Shown: one piece after another, positions 43,023-55,335 of the stretch
Position numbering within the stretch: the stretch's first letter is position 1
How the letters are laid out: each line of letters opens with the position of its first letter
Assembly (NCBI RefSeq): GCF_020497125.1
Contig: NC_059075.1
Span: 35,686,003-35,750,002, forward strand
DNA from: Mauremys mutica
Lineage: Eukaryota > Chordata > Testudines > Geoemydidae
Length of the DNA: 64,000 nucleotides
Direction: 5' to 3'
Notes under the pieces: generated by a model
Seen by the model: the letters and a program-made list of their open reading frames with translations, nothing else
The model's database searches: none
Told to the model about the DNA's origin: nothing
Position numbers and translations under genes: made by a program

Positions 43023-44852
43023 CGATGACACTGGAATTATAGTAGTTACTTATTTTAATAGAAGATTTGAAGCTGTTTGGGCAGAGATTGTCTTTCTATT
43101 GGTTAAAAGCACTGAATACACTTTCGGGTGCTGCAAAAACATTGTATAAATAAGCGATCATTATCAATCATTAATAGTAATGGTTACAGCATACCAATTA
43201 AAAATACTGATCCATGTGTGAAATTACAAAGCACTCAAAGTAGCTTAATCAATGGATGTAGATAATTATTACTATGCTCACCAGGAGCTCTTATTTGAAT
43301 AAGAGAAGCTCACAGGCTATTTGAAAAACAAACAGACAGTAGATAAGGCTTTCCACTGTGATTTTTATGATCCTTAAGCCTATTCCACAATTTAACCCTG
43401 TATGCACTTTTTTCTATGGTCAGAAGAGAAGCAAATTAGATTAATCTGTTTCATTCTAGTCCATTGTGGAAATATATTCATATGTCAGACAAAATCATAA
43501 TGCAATTGGCATTCTCTGCTCAAGTTATGAGTAGGTCTAGAGCAAGAGGAAGCATTACAGGCTCATTGACAGAGTTGTGTGGTTCCAGAATGTGAACAGC
43601 AGGGAGAATGTTGGTCAAGAATGAGATGCAATAAAAAAACTGTTTCAGTTCAGATAGAAGGTACTGGAATTTGTCTCATATTTCTGAGACTTGAAATAAT
43701 AAAACAAAACTCAGTACAATAAAGTAAAGAGCTAATGGTTGTACTGAATACATGTCATCTACCTGGAGTTCCAAATAAAGCATGAATGACTGGGTTAGGA
43801 ACCAGAGAGAAAATAGAGGAAGACTTGAATTATTTTTTTACTTATTCAATTAATTCATGAAGCTAGTCAAAAATGTGTTAGCCTGTCTCAGCCTATGCTG
43901 TGTCCTGTGTAAAATCTGGAATGGATTTGTAAGGTTCTCTCTAACTGGTTGAGCCAAACATTTGGTCCAGAATATGAAGAGAATCTTTTCAGGACATTAC
44001 ACAGAGAGTGGGCAGATCAGGTTTTGGGTGCCTTGGAAGAGCAGTGCATGGACTCGGGACAAAAGGAGGAGGAATTTCATGTCAAGGCCAAAGTATTACC
44101 AGATAAACCCAATCTATTAGTCATTCAGAGAAAATGACAGAATAATGGAAAGTAGAGATAGAGAAGATCTATAACTAACAACTTTCACAAGTACTATATT
44201 AACATACAACTATAAAATAAATCCAAGGCAATCTGAGTAGGAAGGAAGATTTAAAGCAATTTGAAAAAATATCAGCTTTATACAGAAATGATGTTTTAAC
44301 CTTAAAGTGTTGTGTGACAAGGCCACTCACAAATGGTGACTATTGTGCGCATATAGTATATTCATTGAATGCATGTTCGATACTGGAATGAGATATGTAG
44401 ACATCTTTTGCAGCTAGGTACCAAGTGATCCTTGAGTGAAATCTTAGTTATTTAAAGTAGCTCAGTCAATGTATTGCAGATAATTATTGCTGCGTGTTCT
44501 CAGAGCTCTTATCTGAACAAAAAAAGACTCCTGGGTAGACTAAAAATATACAAACAAATATGTCAACAGATCAGCCCATTTTACATTGAAACAAATTGTA
44601 GACACTGCTTAAATGTTTCCTGAGCCTTTTGAACAAGTTCAGCCTAGAGAATTACAAGGCACAATGAAAACAAAAATAGAAATACCATTATCAACTGAGC
44701 CACAGCAGCATGAATTCCAGTACATGTGCATTGCCAGACCTGCAATACGTGCACCACCATGGGTAGTGTAGTTAGCTTCCTCACCCTGAGTTTATATTGT
44801 GGGGTCTAAGAAAAAAAGTATTTCATGAGCCAGTTTGTAAACCTAGCGGTGA
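43023..44852. other. Gene-free stretch; one unassigned 62-codon ORF
   Basis: AT-rich. 43070-43150 (GCAGAGATTGTCTTTC..GCACTGAATACA) resembles an old interspersed repeat. The ORF at 43949-44137 (MSQTFGPEYEE.., GALEEQCMDSG.., LPDKPNLLVIQRK) has protein-like composition but no domain I recognise, and I see no supporting neighbours. Confidence 0.4.
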
Positions 44853-44860
44853 GCTAGCTG

Positions 44861-45119
44861 CAGGGACGGCTCTAGGCCCCAGCACGCCAAGCGCGTGCTG
44901 GGGCGGCATGCCATGGGGGGCGCTCTGCCGGTCCCGGGAGGGTGGCAGGCGGCTCTGGTGGACCTCCTGTAGGAGGTCCACCACAGCCGCGGGACCAGCG
45001 GACCCTCTGCAGGCACGTCTGCGGGAGGTCCACCGGAGCCGCGGGACCGGCGACTGGCAGAGCGCCCCCCGTGGCGTGCCGCTGTGCCTGGGGCAGCAAA
45101 ATCGCTAGAGCCGCCCCTG
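44861..45119. mobile_element. Palindromic hAT MITE (CAGGGGCGGCTCTAG family)
   Basis: Starts CAGGGACGGCTCTAGG and ends CTAGAGCCGCCCCTG. Exact 8-bp duplication GCTAGCTG (44853-44860 and 45120-45127). The body is close to a full palindrome: GTGGACCTCC/GGAGGTCCAC pairs at about 44958-44981, and GGCGCTCTGCCGG pairs with the CGGCAGAGCGCC-type block at 45052. GC-rich island in AT-rich DNA. Confidence 0.94.
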
Positions 45120-46676
45120 GCTAGCTGGGAATAGTTTCCATTCACACGTACAGTAGTTATGGAAAGTTTTAAAAGGGGTTTCCAGTAGGGATGAGGGAAC
45201 CTGCTTAGGTAAAATAAGAATTAACCTTCATCTTCGCCCTCAATTTAAACCAGATTGACCCAAAGCACTCCTTGTTGTTCAGAAAAGATCAGTCATTTTT
45301 CTCCACATACTTCCACACGTTATGGAAAGTATCAGGAGATGCGGCCCTTTTCACCCAGGATCTATTTCACTTCCATCTCCCCATAACCCTCTCCCAGTTC
45401 ACTTCCTCTTTGAGACCCTCAGGTGGTTCTGGCAACTTCCACCAGCTGCTTGTGCTACTCTGCAACCTCTGGATGGCCCTCTTACATAAACAGGAAAGAC
45501 AGAAGAAGGAGCCAAGGGCAGAACTTTCCAACTGGAAACAATGAGGGACTGTGATTTCTGGTGCATCCAATGAATCAGTAGAAGGGGAGCTGGGGTTAGA
45601 GTTCTGGGTAGTAGATCAGGTATGCGTGTGAGGTGGAGGTCCCCATGAAATTCCATAGCTCACCTAGGCCTCAAGTGGCCATTACTTCCTGGCTTTGTCT
45701 AGGATTTAGAGGTTAAAGTCCCAAATTATCATGAGGGTTGTTGTTCTTGGTTATATTTACACATCAGCCAGGAAGAATTGGATATGTTTTAAGAAAATCT
45801 GTTCTCTAGAGATTTCCAGTCTGATTTAGCAGGCAAAGAATTCTAGATGAGTTTCAAGTAAAAACCTAAAAGTCTGGTCTTATACTCTCATCTCTTTGAG
45901 ATTCTTGCTTCTTAGTCAGTTAAACATTATGAAAAGGACTGTGGAGTTTTTACTGTTTGTGAAGATTCCAGCTAATTTATTTGGATAGTTTGGAAGGAGA
46001 CAGACAGACAGACCAACTGAAAGAAACCCACTCTTATATACAAGAGTAAAATGATGGCAGAGGCAGAAAAGATTCAGCTGTTCCATGCGGTGGTAAGAAA
46101 AGGCTTAACAGCTGCTGACTAATTACAGCACCTAAAACCGTCACCAAGCCCTAGTAAAGATCAGCATTTGCTATTGTCTTCCGTGCATTACAAAGTAAAC
46201 AAGGTGATTGAATCCCTTGGAGGGAGGGAGTTTATGTGTAATAACTCAGACATGTCTCTGGGTTTGTTTGAGATACTTATTGCTATTGTAAAATGAAGAA
46301 TGACATCACAAATTTGCTATATTCCCCAAAGACAGATTCTTAACCAACACATTGACACACAGTTCACAGTTCTTTATCTTTCTCTGACTACACCTTTAAC
46401 TCTTTTCTCCATGGAAAACTTTAATCATGCCAGTCTGCCCATTTGAGCCAGCCCTGTACCCGCCCCTTCCAAATTCCTAAGTGAAACCATACCCTGAGTC
46501 TGAAATATTCCCAGCACTTGTCCAGAATACTTAACATTATGCAGGAAAAGGCCTTCATTGATCAAACCTGATGAATTTATGACTGCAAATGTTTGCAATG
46601 AGCTTCATTTAAAACTTGGATTAACCAGCTGCTGCATTTGGCTCCAAACTTCCTACCATAGGAGGGTGAGATCAGG

Positions 46677-46690
46677 GTGTGTGTGTGTGT
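46677..46690 (+). repeat. (GT)n microsatellite
   Basis: Seven uninterrupted GT dinucleotides. Confidence 0.75.
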
Positions 46691-47615
46691 GATCACAAGA
46701 AGCTACAAAGGGCTGAGAACTCTGCATCAAATATATTTCAAAGAAAAAGAGTCAGAATTCACAATCACTGTTTGTTGGTAATAAATAGAATTTGCTTTCT
46801 CACCAGGAAGAAAGAAAGTGGGCAAGATGCAGTGCTGAGAGCAAGTCTTCACGTCCAAGTTCATGTGAGGTTTGGATCACAGAAAAAATTAGAACAGTTG
46901 TCTTTCTAAGTGTTTGATACACACAGCATCCGAGATAATTCCTCCAGGGCAGCACACATGATTTATATTATACCATAGTGTTAAATCATTTCTAGACAGA
47001 ATTAAACAAAGCAAGAGCTGGAACAAGAGAAGTGAAATGAATGTCAGAGGCCTGATGGAATAAGCAAAGCTGAACCATCACAGACTTGAATTAAACCCAA
47101 TTCACTGAGTTTTGGAAAAGTTTGGCTAATTTATTTAAGGAAAATTGTGACCTTCTGCCCTTTTTGGTTTTAGCTGGGAGTGGAAGACGCTTACAGATCT
47201 GGACCATCTTTGGTATTAGCAATTCAGAGATCTGTGCTTTTCAGTCTGATTGATCCTGAAGCTCAGAAAAGTATGTGATGAAGTCCAAAATAGCAAAGAT
47301 AAATACAGCCAGAACAACTGAATCTGATTTAGTTTTGACAGGGTACCACATATTGTCCCTAGCTTTATTCCAAACTCGACCTGGCTTGGTTCAAAGATTC
47401 ATGAAACTCAGTGAATTGCTTGATAAACCTGGGTTGACTTTTGATTTTGTAATGAAACACAAAACAGGGAAAATTTGTGTGGTTTCGGAATTTGTAATGT
47501 AATGTCTGCACTATGCTAATAGTGAAATACCACTAGAAAGGCACTTTCTTGTGGTATTTTTGACCCAACTTTTGCCAATGGGATTTATGACTGGATGCTT
47601 GTATCAGGTAATGTA

Positions 47616-47659
47616 ACTTTTCAAATTCCAAACTTCAACTTTTCAAATTCCAAATTCAA
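47616..47659 (+). repeat. 22-bp tandem duplication
   Basis: CTTTTCAAATTCCAAACTTC is followed directly by a second copy, CTTTTCAAATTCCAAATTC. Confidence 0.8.
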
Positions 47660-49326
47660 CTATGATTCCGTTTGGACCACTTTGAGATGCTTTAATGTTA
47701 TGTAAGCTCAACTCAGTGTGGGACAACTCTGGCAAAATCAGGACTCTCCTGCACAAATGGAGAAAGTTGGGGAAATTCAGTGCCAGAGTCAGTGACACAC
47801 TTTAGAATTTGGGAATGTATCTATAATTGGTGGGTACTCCAATCTGAAGACCACTGCATTTTGTAGGAAATTGAGCTAATATTTGTTTCAATCTGTACCA
47901 CTTGGGCCCACTTGTAATTTAGAGGGCTGTATTATTGTTTGTATTTGTTTAAAGTGTGTGAATGTCTGTATTTCTATAGGAGAATGGTACTCCATGATAT
48001 TGTGAGAGAAAGACATATTGTTCACAAAGTAGGGGCAGATCATGAGTGCACAGAAATGCTATAGGCCCAATCCTTGGTTCCAAGAGGCCCATTCTATGCT
48101 GTAGTGGTTTGTGTATATGTCTGATGATAAAAGTTTCGTGGTCATGGAGGTCAGGGGTCTGTTGCATTTTCTTGCATCATAGAGGTCACGGAGTTGATTT
48201 TTTATCACTGTTCTAGAAAGCCTCCAGCTGCCAGTACATTTCACAAGGGATTTTCTTAAATATAATGCAACATGAGCTAATATTTCATTTTAACTGCAGT
48301 GCTGGGAAACATAAATGAAGATGTAGGCTAGAAATATAGATAGAAGGGTGTTTTGATTCTGAACGTAGTTTATTACAGGAAAAAATGTCTTACCTGAAAC
48401 TGTTTTCGTATGTTTTCTGGTCTTCGGCTTTCACTGCATGAGGTACAGTGGAATGACGATTGATGCCCTTGTAAGTAAATGATGAATGGGGTCTACCCCT
48501 CTGCCACACAGGATCAAATCTGAGATATTTCATTTTGCCTTGACCATAGCTTCTTACAAGTGTGTAACATGTCCAGTGTATCCTCTTACCGGCTGTTACA
48601 TACAATACGTAGGCTAGGACAAGCTTTGAACATTCTGAGAAGACTAGATTACAACTTGTGGTATTAGTGGTAGATTTTTGGAGGCTTTCATTCTTAACTT
48701 TTCAATCTGCTAACTTGTTTAGAGACTTTTGGGGAGAAGGGATTTTTTAGGGATGGAGGTGAGAATGGAAATAGTATTTAATTTGAGATTCTGAAGGTTC
48801 AGAGTTAGGCTCAGATTAGCATGTGTTCACAATAAAATAACCGGGATGTGCAGAGTGCATGTGTTACACAAAGAGAAAAAAAATGCCCACTAAACATGAC
48901 CACATATGTCTGATAAATGTTTTTTTAACTATTTCATTTTCAAAATTCCTTTGAAGTGTGTCCCTAGAGCACTGAGGTCAAAGCAGCTGCTAGATTTTTC
49001 TGAAGAAATATCCTCTCTGGTGCTATTTTAAATGTATTGTGTTTGGAACTAATTAGAACTGCACAACCCCTGGTACTTTAATTTAAAAATTATATATTTT
49101 TTCAAACATGTTTCAGCTGGATCAGCCACTTTGAAGCTATTTCTTTTGTTTAAAAGGATGTTGCCAAGTTATAGTTTGTTGTAGTTTTTTAACATTTTCT
49201 TTTTATTTAATCTTTTATCTGTAAAATCCAGTTACAGATTTGAAACATTTTTCTTCCCTTTTCCAATATAATTCTTTTCCATTTGGCAAGCATTAACATT
49301 TTTCCTCTTTAGCTTTGAAGGCATCT

Positions 49327-49915
49327 GTGACGGGGTTGATAATTCCGACACTGGAGAGACAGGGATGCAGGAACAACTCAGGGCCCAGAAAGTCCCACCC
49401 CAGCAGGCCTGCTGGGCATGCTCCAGCTGGAGGAGGGGCATAAGAGGAAGTCTATTCATCACAACAGGGTGACTGGTGGACAAAGACAGACCTGCACCTC
49501 TTGCTACTGAGGGGTTATGCCAAGAGAGTAATCCCAAGAGAACTGCTGCACAGAGCTGGGACTCCCAGCCTATAGAGTCCTATGGGCTGTGTTACAAGGG
49601 ACAACCACAAGTTATCACATGCCCAGAGGAGGGACAGAACAGTAAGAAGAAACCCAGGGGGAATGTTAGCTGGTCTTCAGGTATTGGACACTTTTCCTAC
49701 AGCACTCAAGAGGACCCCTGGGTCAGGACCTGGTGGCATGGGGGAAGTCTGGATTCCCCAACTCCCTACCACTAGGTGGTGCTGCTGCCACAGACTCTTA
49801 CTGCTTGATGGGGCTGCTGCCATGGATGCTGATCACTAGGCCGAAGGGCCTGTCTCCTCTATAGCATTTAACTATATGACAACTGGTTTATTGTAAAAGC
49901 AACAATGATTCCAAT
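49327..49915 (+). mobile_element. Possible LTR-retrotransposon fragment (TGTGACGGGGTT start)
   Basis: The start TGTGACGGGGTTGATA resembles the beginning of common reptile LTR elements and the segment is less AT-rich than its flanks, with CTGGTGGCATGGGGGAAG and CCAACTCCCTACCA blocks. No matching CCCCGTCACA end and no target duplication were found, so it may be a 5' fragment. Overlapping ORFs at 49476 and 49582 show no retroviral motif. Confidence 0.35.
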
Positions 49916-49974
49916 TTCCAAGCATCTTATCAAATCATTATTAGTTTATCAGACTCATAGGCTGATTAATATTA

Positions 49975-50098
49975 TTAATTATAAGCATTGTAGTAGTGAC
50001 GAGAATCCCCAGTCATGAACCAGGATGCCTTTGTGCTAGGTACTGTACACACACAGACAAAAAAAGATCATCCCTGCCTCAAAGAGGTTACAATCTGA
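49975..50098 (+). repeat. Interspersed repeat, second copy of the 29564 family
   Basis: AGTAGTGACGAGAATCCCCA, TTGTGCT, TACTGTACACACACAGACAA, CTCAAAGAGGTTACAATCTGA align with 29575-29678. Immediately followed by a Harbinger MITE at the same position as in the first copy. Confidence 0.55.
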
Positions 50099-50372
50099 GG
50101 CTTTGTCTACACTTAAAAGTTTTGCTGTTTTAACTATGCTGGAATAACTTAAAGCATCAAAAAATCTTAGTGCAGATGCACTTATTCCAATATAAAGGTT
50201 CGTATTCCAGTTCAGCAAAGCAAAATAAGCTATTCCAGTATAAAGCACTTTATAAGGGTATAACTGTGCCAATGTTAGGGTTCTACCAACATTTACTATC
50301 TGAGTAAAAGAAATTTCTCTTCTTACTAAAATAACTATGCTGGTAAAACTTTGTAAGTATAAATCAGCTATG
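50099..50372. mobile_element. PIF/Harbinger-type MITE, right end eroded
   Basis: Left end GGCTTTGTCTACACTTAAAA preceded by TGA (50096-50098). The inverted partner at the right is eroded: TAACTATGCTGG, AAAACTTTGTAAGTATAAAT near 50332-50366 mirrors the left AAAAGTTTTGC..TAACTATGCTGG. AT-rich subfamily, noncoding. Confidence 0.65.
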
Positions 50373-52052
50373 AATAAAGCTAAGCCGATGCCAATGACAA
50401 CTCTGGAAATAATGTTTGGTCACAGGGAAGCTAGCAAGGAAAAAAAGTACCTTGCCTGTGTACACTTTAGATGATTAAAACTGAAAGAATAATGATACTG
50501 TTTTTGATGCTGAATGATTTACCTCTTTATTATGAAATCTCTGAAAGAACTGGTGAAAGGTCTGTGAGTAGTATAGATGCTTATACTCTCCAGGATAATG
50601 TCTACTTATTTCATGGGGTAAATAATGCTAGGATGTTCAGGGTTTTCATTTTATTTTTCCTCCTGTCTCAGGATATTTTGGGGGACCATTTTTCCTTCAG
50701 TGAAAGTGAAGTAAAGCATCCCCTTTGTTTTATTTCTTACTGCAAATTGGATATAATATCACTATGAAATGATATATATTCTAAAGATGTGTATTGCTTT
50801 TCAAAACACTTGCAATTATTCATAGGCGCTGACTCCGTGGGTCCTCTGGGCTGATCTGATAGCAATAGTTTTAATGTAGAGTGAGTGACATTTATGGATT
50901 ACAATTCTGACAGTGTGTGTATGTGGAAACTGACTGCTAAACTAAATATATTATTAATTATTATTAATTACTATTATTATTATAGATTTCACAACACATT
51001 CTCTAATTTTACCAGCTCTTTGTTTCTTCACCATTTCATGTCAAAATGTCCCCAACATGGAAATAGATCAATTTTCAGGTACATCCCATCACTCTTCTAT
51101 GGAATGAACAGAAGACAAAAACAATGCACAGCATGGATTGTGTGGGTAATCTTCCCTCCAGTGCAATGGGGACTCTCTGTGTGCAGATCTCTCCCTTTCC
51201 ATTAGGAAGAAATACTCAACCACTTCTGTGGAACTATCTTTCCCACTTCTCTTTCTGTGGAGAGTCTTGCACAGATTCAGGTATCCACTCATGGAAAATT
51301 GGCAAACTGGGGCCAGGCATGGAATATGGGTACTTTATGTGCTTCATTCCCAATGACGAACAATCTGCAGGCAAGTTAATGAAGGCTGGCACTACATCAC
51401 ATTTCCCATGTCCCTCTGACTGCCCATTGGGGGATTTCCAGGGACAGCAATAGGTAGAGTGGAGCCATTTGGCCTGTCCTGGGACCTACAGCTGCTCTAA
51501 GTGAATGTCCATCTACCTCCACTGAAAATGTATGGGGTTAGGAGGAACTCTCTGCTTCTTCCAAGTGAGGGGTAAATCCACCACCTCAGTGGAAGAATAT
51601 GTAGAGATGTTATCTCCCCCAGAGTATGCCACCTACTACTGGTGTGACTCCATGATGTACTTATTGTACATAAGCTGACGAAAAATGAATGCCTGACTGC
51701 TATGGAGACTGATGTCCTCTGTCCTAACAGCAACTACAGTATGGGCAAAGGCAGTGTATGTTTTCCACCCTGTCACTGTGGGTCACCTAGAAGGAACTGT
51801 TGTCAGAGCCCTAAGAAGTTTTCAGAACCCTGCTAGCAGCATATTCTATGCATGCACTTTACATATTGTATTAAGAAAAGCAAGTTCTTCCAAATAATGA
51901 AACCTTTTTTTTTAGAAATGAAAGGAAACTAAGTGGGATTATTGAAAATTTAAATACCATGAGAAGCATTAAACGGTGCTTGTTACAGCTGAAGGGACTT
52001 AGTTTTGACAGATAAAAAGCAACTGATCACAAAACTAAACATTAATGATAAC
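50373..52052. other. Gene-free stretch
   Basis: AT-rich, including an ATT simple-sequence patch (50950-50984) and a 33-base scrap of the GCGCTGACT element at 50821-50853. Several ORFs of 60-109 codons between 50885 and 51897 lie on both strands without domains. Confidence 0.4.
50821..50853 (+). mobile_element. Scrap of the GTGCTGACT-terminus DNA element
   Basis: CATAGGCGCTGACTCCGTGG matches the terminus seen at the right end of 42000-42257, read in the opposite orientation. Confidence 0.5.
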
Positions 52053-52064
52053 TTAAATACAATT

Positions 52065-52274
52065 TCAGAGTGGTAGCCATGATTAGTCTGTATCAGCAAA
52101 AAGAATGACGAGTACTTGTGGCACCTTAGAGACTAACATATTTATTTAAACATAAGCTTTCATGGGCTAAAACCCTTTCATGGGCTAAAACATGCATCCA
52201 ATCAAGTGGGTTTTAGCCCACGAAAGCTTATGCTTAAAGTCTCTAAGGTGCCACAAGTACTCCTGTTCCTTTTG
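52065..52274. mobile_element. Hairpin copy of the TTAGTCT retroposed family
   Basis: Exact 12-bp target duplication TTAAATACAATT (52053-52064 and 52275-52286). Starts TCAGAGTGGTAGCCATG and ends CAAGTACTCCTGTTCCTTTTG. Left arm about 52110-52180 and right arm about 52208-52261 are inverted copies (CTTGTGGCACCTTAGAGACT pairs with AGTCTCTAAGGTGCCACAAG). The left arm has a short internal duplication of TTTCATGGGCTAAAAC. Same architecture as 6592-6794. Confidence 0.85.
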
Positions 52275-52342
52275 TTAAATACAATTAATCATGACTTGGT
52301 CACATTTATAATTGCAAACAAAATAAAGCCCAGATCAGTGAG

Positions 52343-52361
52343 ATATATATATATATATATA
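52343..52361. repeat. (AT)n microsatellite
   Basis: Uninterrupted AT dinucleotides. Confidence 0.8.
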
Positions 52362-52599
52362 CACTCTACAAGGGCCAATTTCACAAAGCTGAAAACAATT
52401 ATGAGTCAAATGAGCTGTGAGGAAGAATTTAATCAGAAAAATGTGAATGATAATTGGGAATTGTTTTAAAACACTTGACTAGATGCCCCAAAAGTCACAA
52501 TTAAGGAAGAAGGCCAAATTGGTTAAACAAAATATATAGTTTATAGGTGAAGTGAAGACAAATTAAAGAAAGGGGAAATCTGTAGTAATTAATATAAAT

Positions 52600-54740
52600 C
52601 AGAAGATAACAATTGTAAACAAATGACAAGGGAAGCAAAGGGACACAAGAACACAAGGAGAAATCTATGGCCATCAAAGTTATGGAAAATAAAAAAGGAT
52701 TTTTTGAAGAATATTAGAAATAAAAAGAATCCTAACAATGGTAGTGGTCCATTACTAGATTAAAATTGTAGAATTATTATTAATAATTCAGGAAAGGCAA
52801 AAAGTGTCTAATAAATATTTCTGTTCTGGATTTTGGCGGGGGACAGATGTTGTAGTCATGTCATATGATGACACTGTTTCCATTCCACTAGTGTCTCAGG
52901 AAGATGTTAAACAGCAGTTACTAAAGTTAGACCTTTTAAAATCAGCAGGTCCAGATAACTTGCATCCAAGAGTTTTAAAAGAGATGAAGAGCTCACTGGA
53001 TCATTAATGCTGATTTTCAATAAGACTTGGAACACTGAGGAAGTTCCAAAAGACTGAAGAAAAGTTAATGTTGTGTAAATATTTTAAAAAGGTAAACTGG
53101 AACAGATGACCAGGAAATTATAAAACTGTCAGTGTGACATCAATCCAGGGCAAGATAATGGACTGGCCAATACAGGACTTGATTAATCAAGAATTAAAGG
53201 ATGGTAATATAATTAATGCCAGTCAAAATGGGTTTAGGGAAAACAGATCCTGTCAAACTAATTTTATATCTTTTTTATGACATTACTTGTTTGGTTGATA
53301 AAGGTAATAAGGTTGATGTAATATATTTAAACTTCTGCAAGACATTTGACTTGGTACCACATGACATTTTGTTTAAAAAACAAACTAAGAAAGATATAAA
53401 ATTATCATGCCACACATTACGTGGATGAAAAACTGGCTAACAGGTAGGTCTTGACATGTGATTGTATGTGGCAGGGATCGGCAACCTTTGGCATGCAGCC
53501 CATCAGGGAGATCCGCTGGTGGGCCAAGACGGTTGGCTCAAGTGGCGGCCAGCACATCCCTCAGCCCACGCCGTTTCCTGCAGCCCCCGTTGGCCTGGAA
53601 TGGTGAACCGTGGCCAGTAGGAGCTGCGATCGGCTGAACCTGAAGATGCTACAGGTAAACAAGCCTGCCAGCGGATTTCCCTGATGGGCCGTGTGCCAAA
53701 GGTTGCCAATCCTTGGTATATGCAGATTCACAACAGATAAGGTGTGTTTCTAGTGATGTCCTGCAGGGATCAGTTCTTGGTCCTATGCTATTCAATATTT
53801 TTATTATAGATTTGCAAGAAGACCTAAAATCACCATTGATAATGTTTGAAGATGCAACAAAAATTGGCAGAATGGTAAATGATGAAGAGGACAGGTCACT
53901 GATGCAGAGTGCTCTGGATCACTTAGTAAACTGGGCACAAGTAAAGAATATGCATTTTAATAAGGCTAAATGTAAATGTATACATCTAGGAACAAAGAAT
54001 TTAGGCCATATTTGCAGGATGGTGGACTCTATCCTGGGAAGTAGTGACTCTGAAAAAGATTTGAAAGTTGTGGTGAATAATCAGCTGAACATAATCTCCA
54101 GTGCGATGTTTTGTCCAAAAGGGCTAATGAAATCCTTGGAGGCATAAATGAGAGTCTTGAGTAGGAATAGAGAGGTTATTTTACTTCTGTAACTTGTACT
54201 GGTGTGACTGCTTCTGGAATACTATAGCATGTTTTGGTGTCCACAATTCAAAAAGGACAGTGATAAACTGGAGAGGGTTCAGAGAAGAGCCACAAAAATG
54301 ATGAATGGAATAGAAAACATGCCTTACAGTGATTGACACATGCAGCTCAATCCGTTTAGCATAACAAAGAGAATGCTAAGGGATGACTTGATCATACACT
54401 ATAAATACCAACATGGGGAACAAATATTTAATAATTGGTTACTCAGACTAGCAGAGAAAGATCTAACAAGACCCAGTGGCTGTAAATTTAAGCTAGATAA
54501 ATTCAGACTGGCAGTAAGGTGTACATTTTTAACTGTGAGAGTTATTAATCATTGGAACAACTTACTAAAGATTGTGGTGGATTCTCTATCACTGACACTT
54601 TTTATCAAGATTGGATTTCTTTTTTAAAAAGATCTGCTATATGAATTATTTTGGGGAAGTTCTATAGAATGTGTTATATTGGAGGTCAGACTAGATTAAC
54701 AGAATGGCCTTTTCTGGCCTGGAAATCTATGAACCTATTA
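52600..54740 (+). mobile_element. CR1 LINE, longest plus-strand copy, split by a hAT MITE
   Basis: From about 52620 the translation follows CR1 ORF2: KKDFLKNIRNKKNPNNGSGP, LLKLDLLKSAGPDNLHPRVL, NGFRENRSCQTNF, the palm block with VIYLNFCKTFDLVPHD, then after the MITE LQGSVLGPMLFNIFI, MFEDATKIG in place of FADDTK, CKCIHLGTKNLGH, VNNQLN and LNPFSITKRMLRDDLI. The 3' UTR ends near 54735 (GGCCTTTTCTGGCCTGGAAA). Multiple stops, frameshifts and loss of the catalytic Asp pair make it inactive. It is the closest relative of 2440-3830. Confidence 0.9.
53472..53715. mobile_element. Palindromic hAT MITE nested in CR1
   Basis: Starts CAGGGATCGGCAACC and ends GGTTGCCAATCCTTG. Flanks GTATGTGG (53464-53471) and GTATATGC (53716-53723) agree at six of eight bases, an eroded target duplication. 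CR1 sequence continues across it. Same family as 17259, 21690 and 24272. Confidence 0.9.
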
Positions 54741-55255
54741 ATCTGTTTTGGTGCCGACATACTGATGCCATTAGCTTTTTCAGAAACATTACTGATAGTA
54801 TTTGTGATCACGCTATCCTGTGGCGTGACACATGACTGATTTATAGTTTATAAGCACCTCATCTGAACAAAAATGCATGAAGGGGGACAAAATAATTAAC
54901 AACAAACAAAGAAAAAAACCCTATATGACTGGTTAAAGTAGGGAATGGTCAGGAGCAAGGCTAGTAAAGTGGAGTGGATCCTAGTTTCCAGCCTTATGAC
55001 CAGCTGCTGAGAAAGAACATTCACTATGTACACAACTCCAGACTTCCTCAAGCATGGAAATACCGAACTTGCCAGTACCGCATTGCATCCTAACAAACTT
55101 CTTGGTCCTCCAGTGGGGAGTCATGGAGTGTGCAATGGGTAATAATGTTACTTTTGGAAGCATTTACTCTGCAATATTTTTTGTGACTCCTCTTGAAGTC
55201 TGTTAGCATCGGAACAAGCCTATTAATAAGGCCTTTAGACCTACCACTGGCAATA
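54741..55255. other. Gene-free stretch
   Basis: AT-rich, no gene or repeat end recognised. Confidence 0.4.
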
Positions 55256-55312
55256 TGATGAGTCAACGGCAAAGCCTGGAGTAGAACCCAGGAGTTCCCT
55301 GGTCTAACTAAT
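55256..55312 (-). mobile_element. MIR-like SINE scrap
   Basis: GAGTCAACGGCAAAGCC, TAGAACCCAGGAGTTCC matches the complement of the conserved MIR-type core also seen at 34210-34275. Confidence 0.4.
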
Positions 55313-55335
55313 ATTAACAGTCCCTCCAAGTGTCA

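Larger units (their letters stand above)
45128..49320. other. Gene-free stretch of about 4.2 kb
   Basis: AT-rich with only short ORFs lacking domains. Contains a GT microsatellite (46677-46690) and a small tandem duplication (47616-47659). No LINE or MITE termini found. It could be host intron or intergenic sequence. Confidence 0.45.

Noticed and set aside
49327..49915. Complete LTR element starting TGTGACGGGGTT
   Set aside because: No matching 3' end or target duplication could be found, so it is kept only as a low-confidence fragment.
51089..51453. Overlapping ORFs of 67-109 codons on both strands
   Set aside because: No domain, no conserved motif and no repeat-derived explanation needed; consistent with chance.
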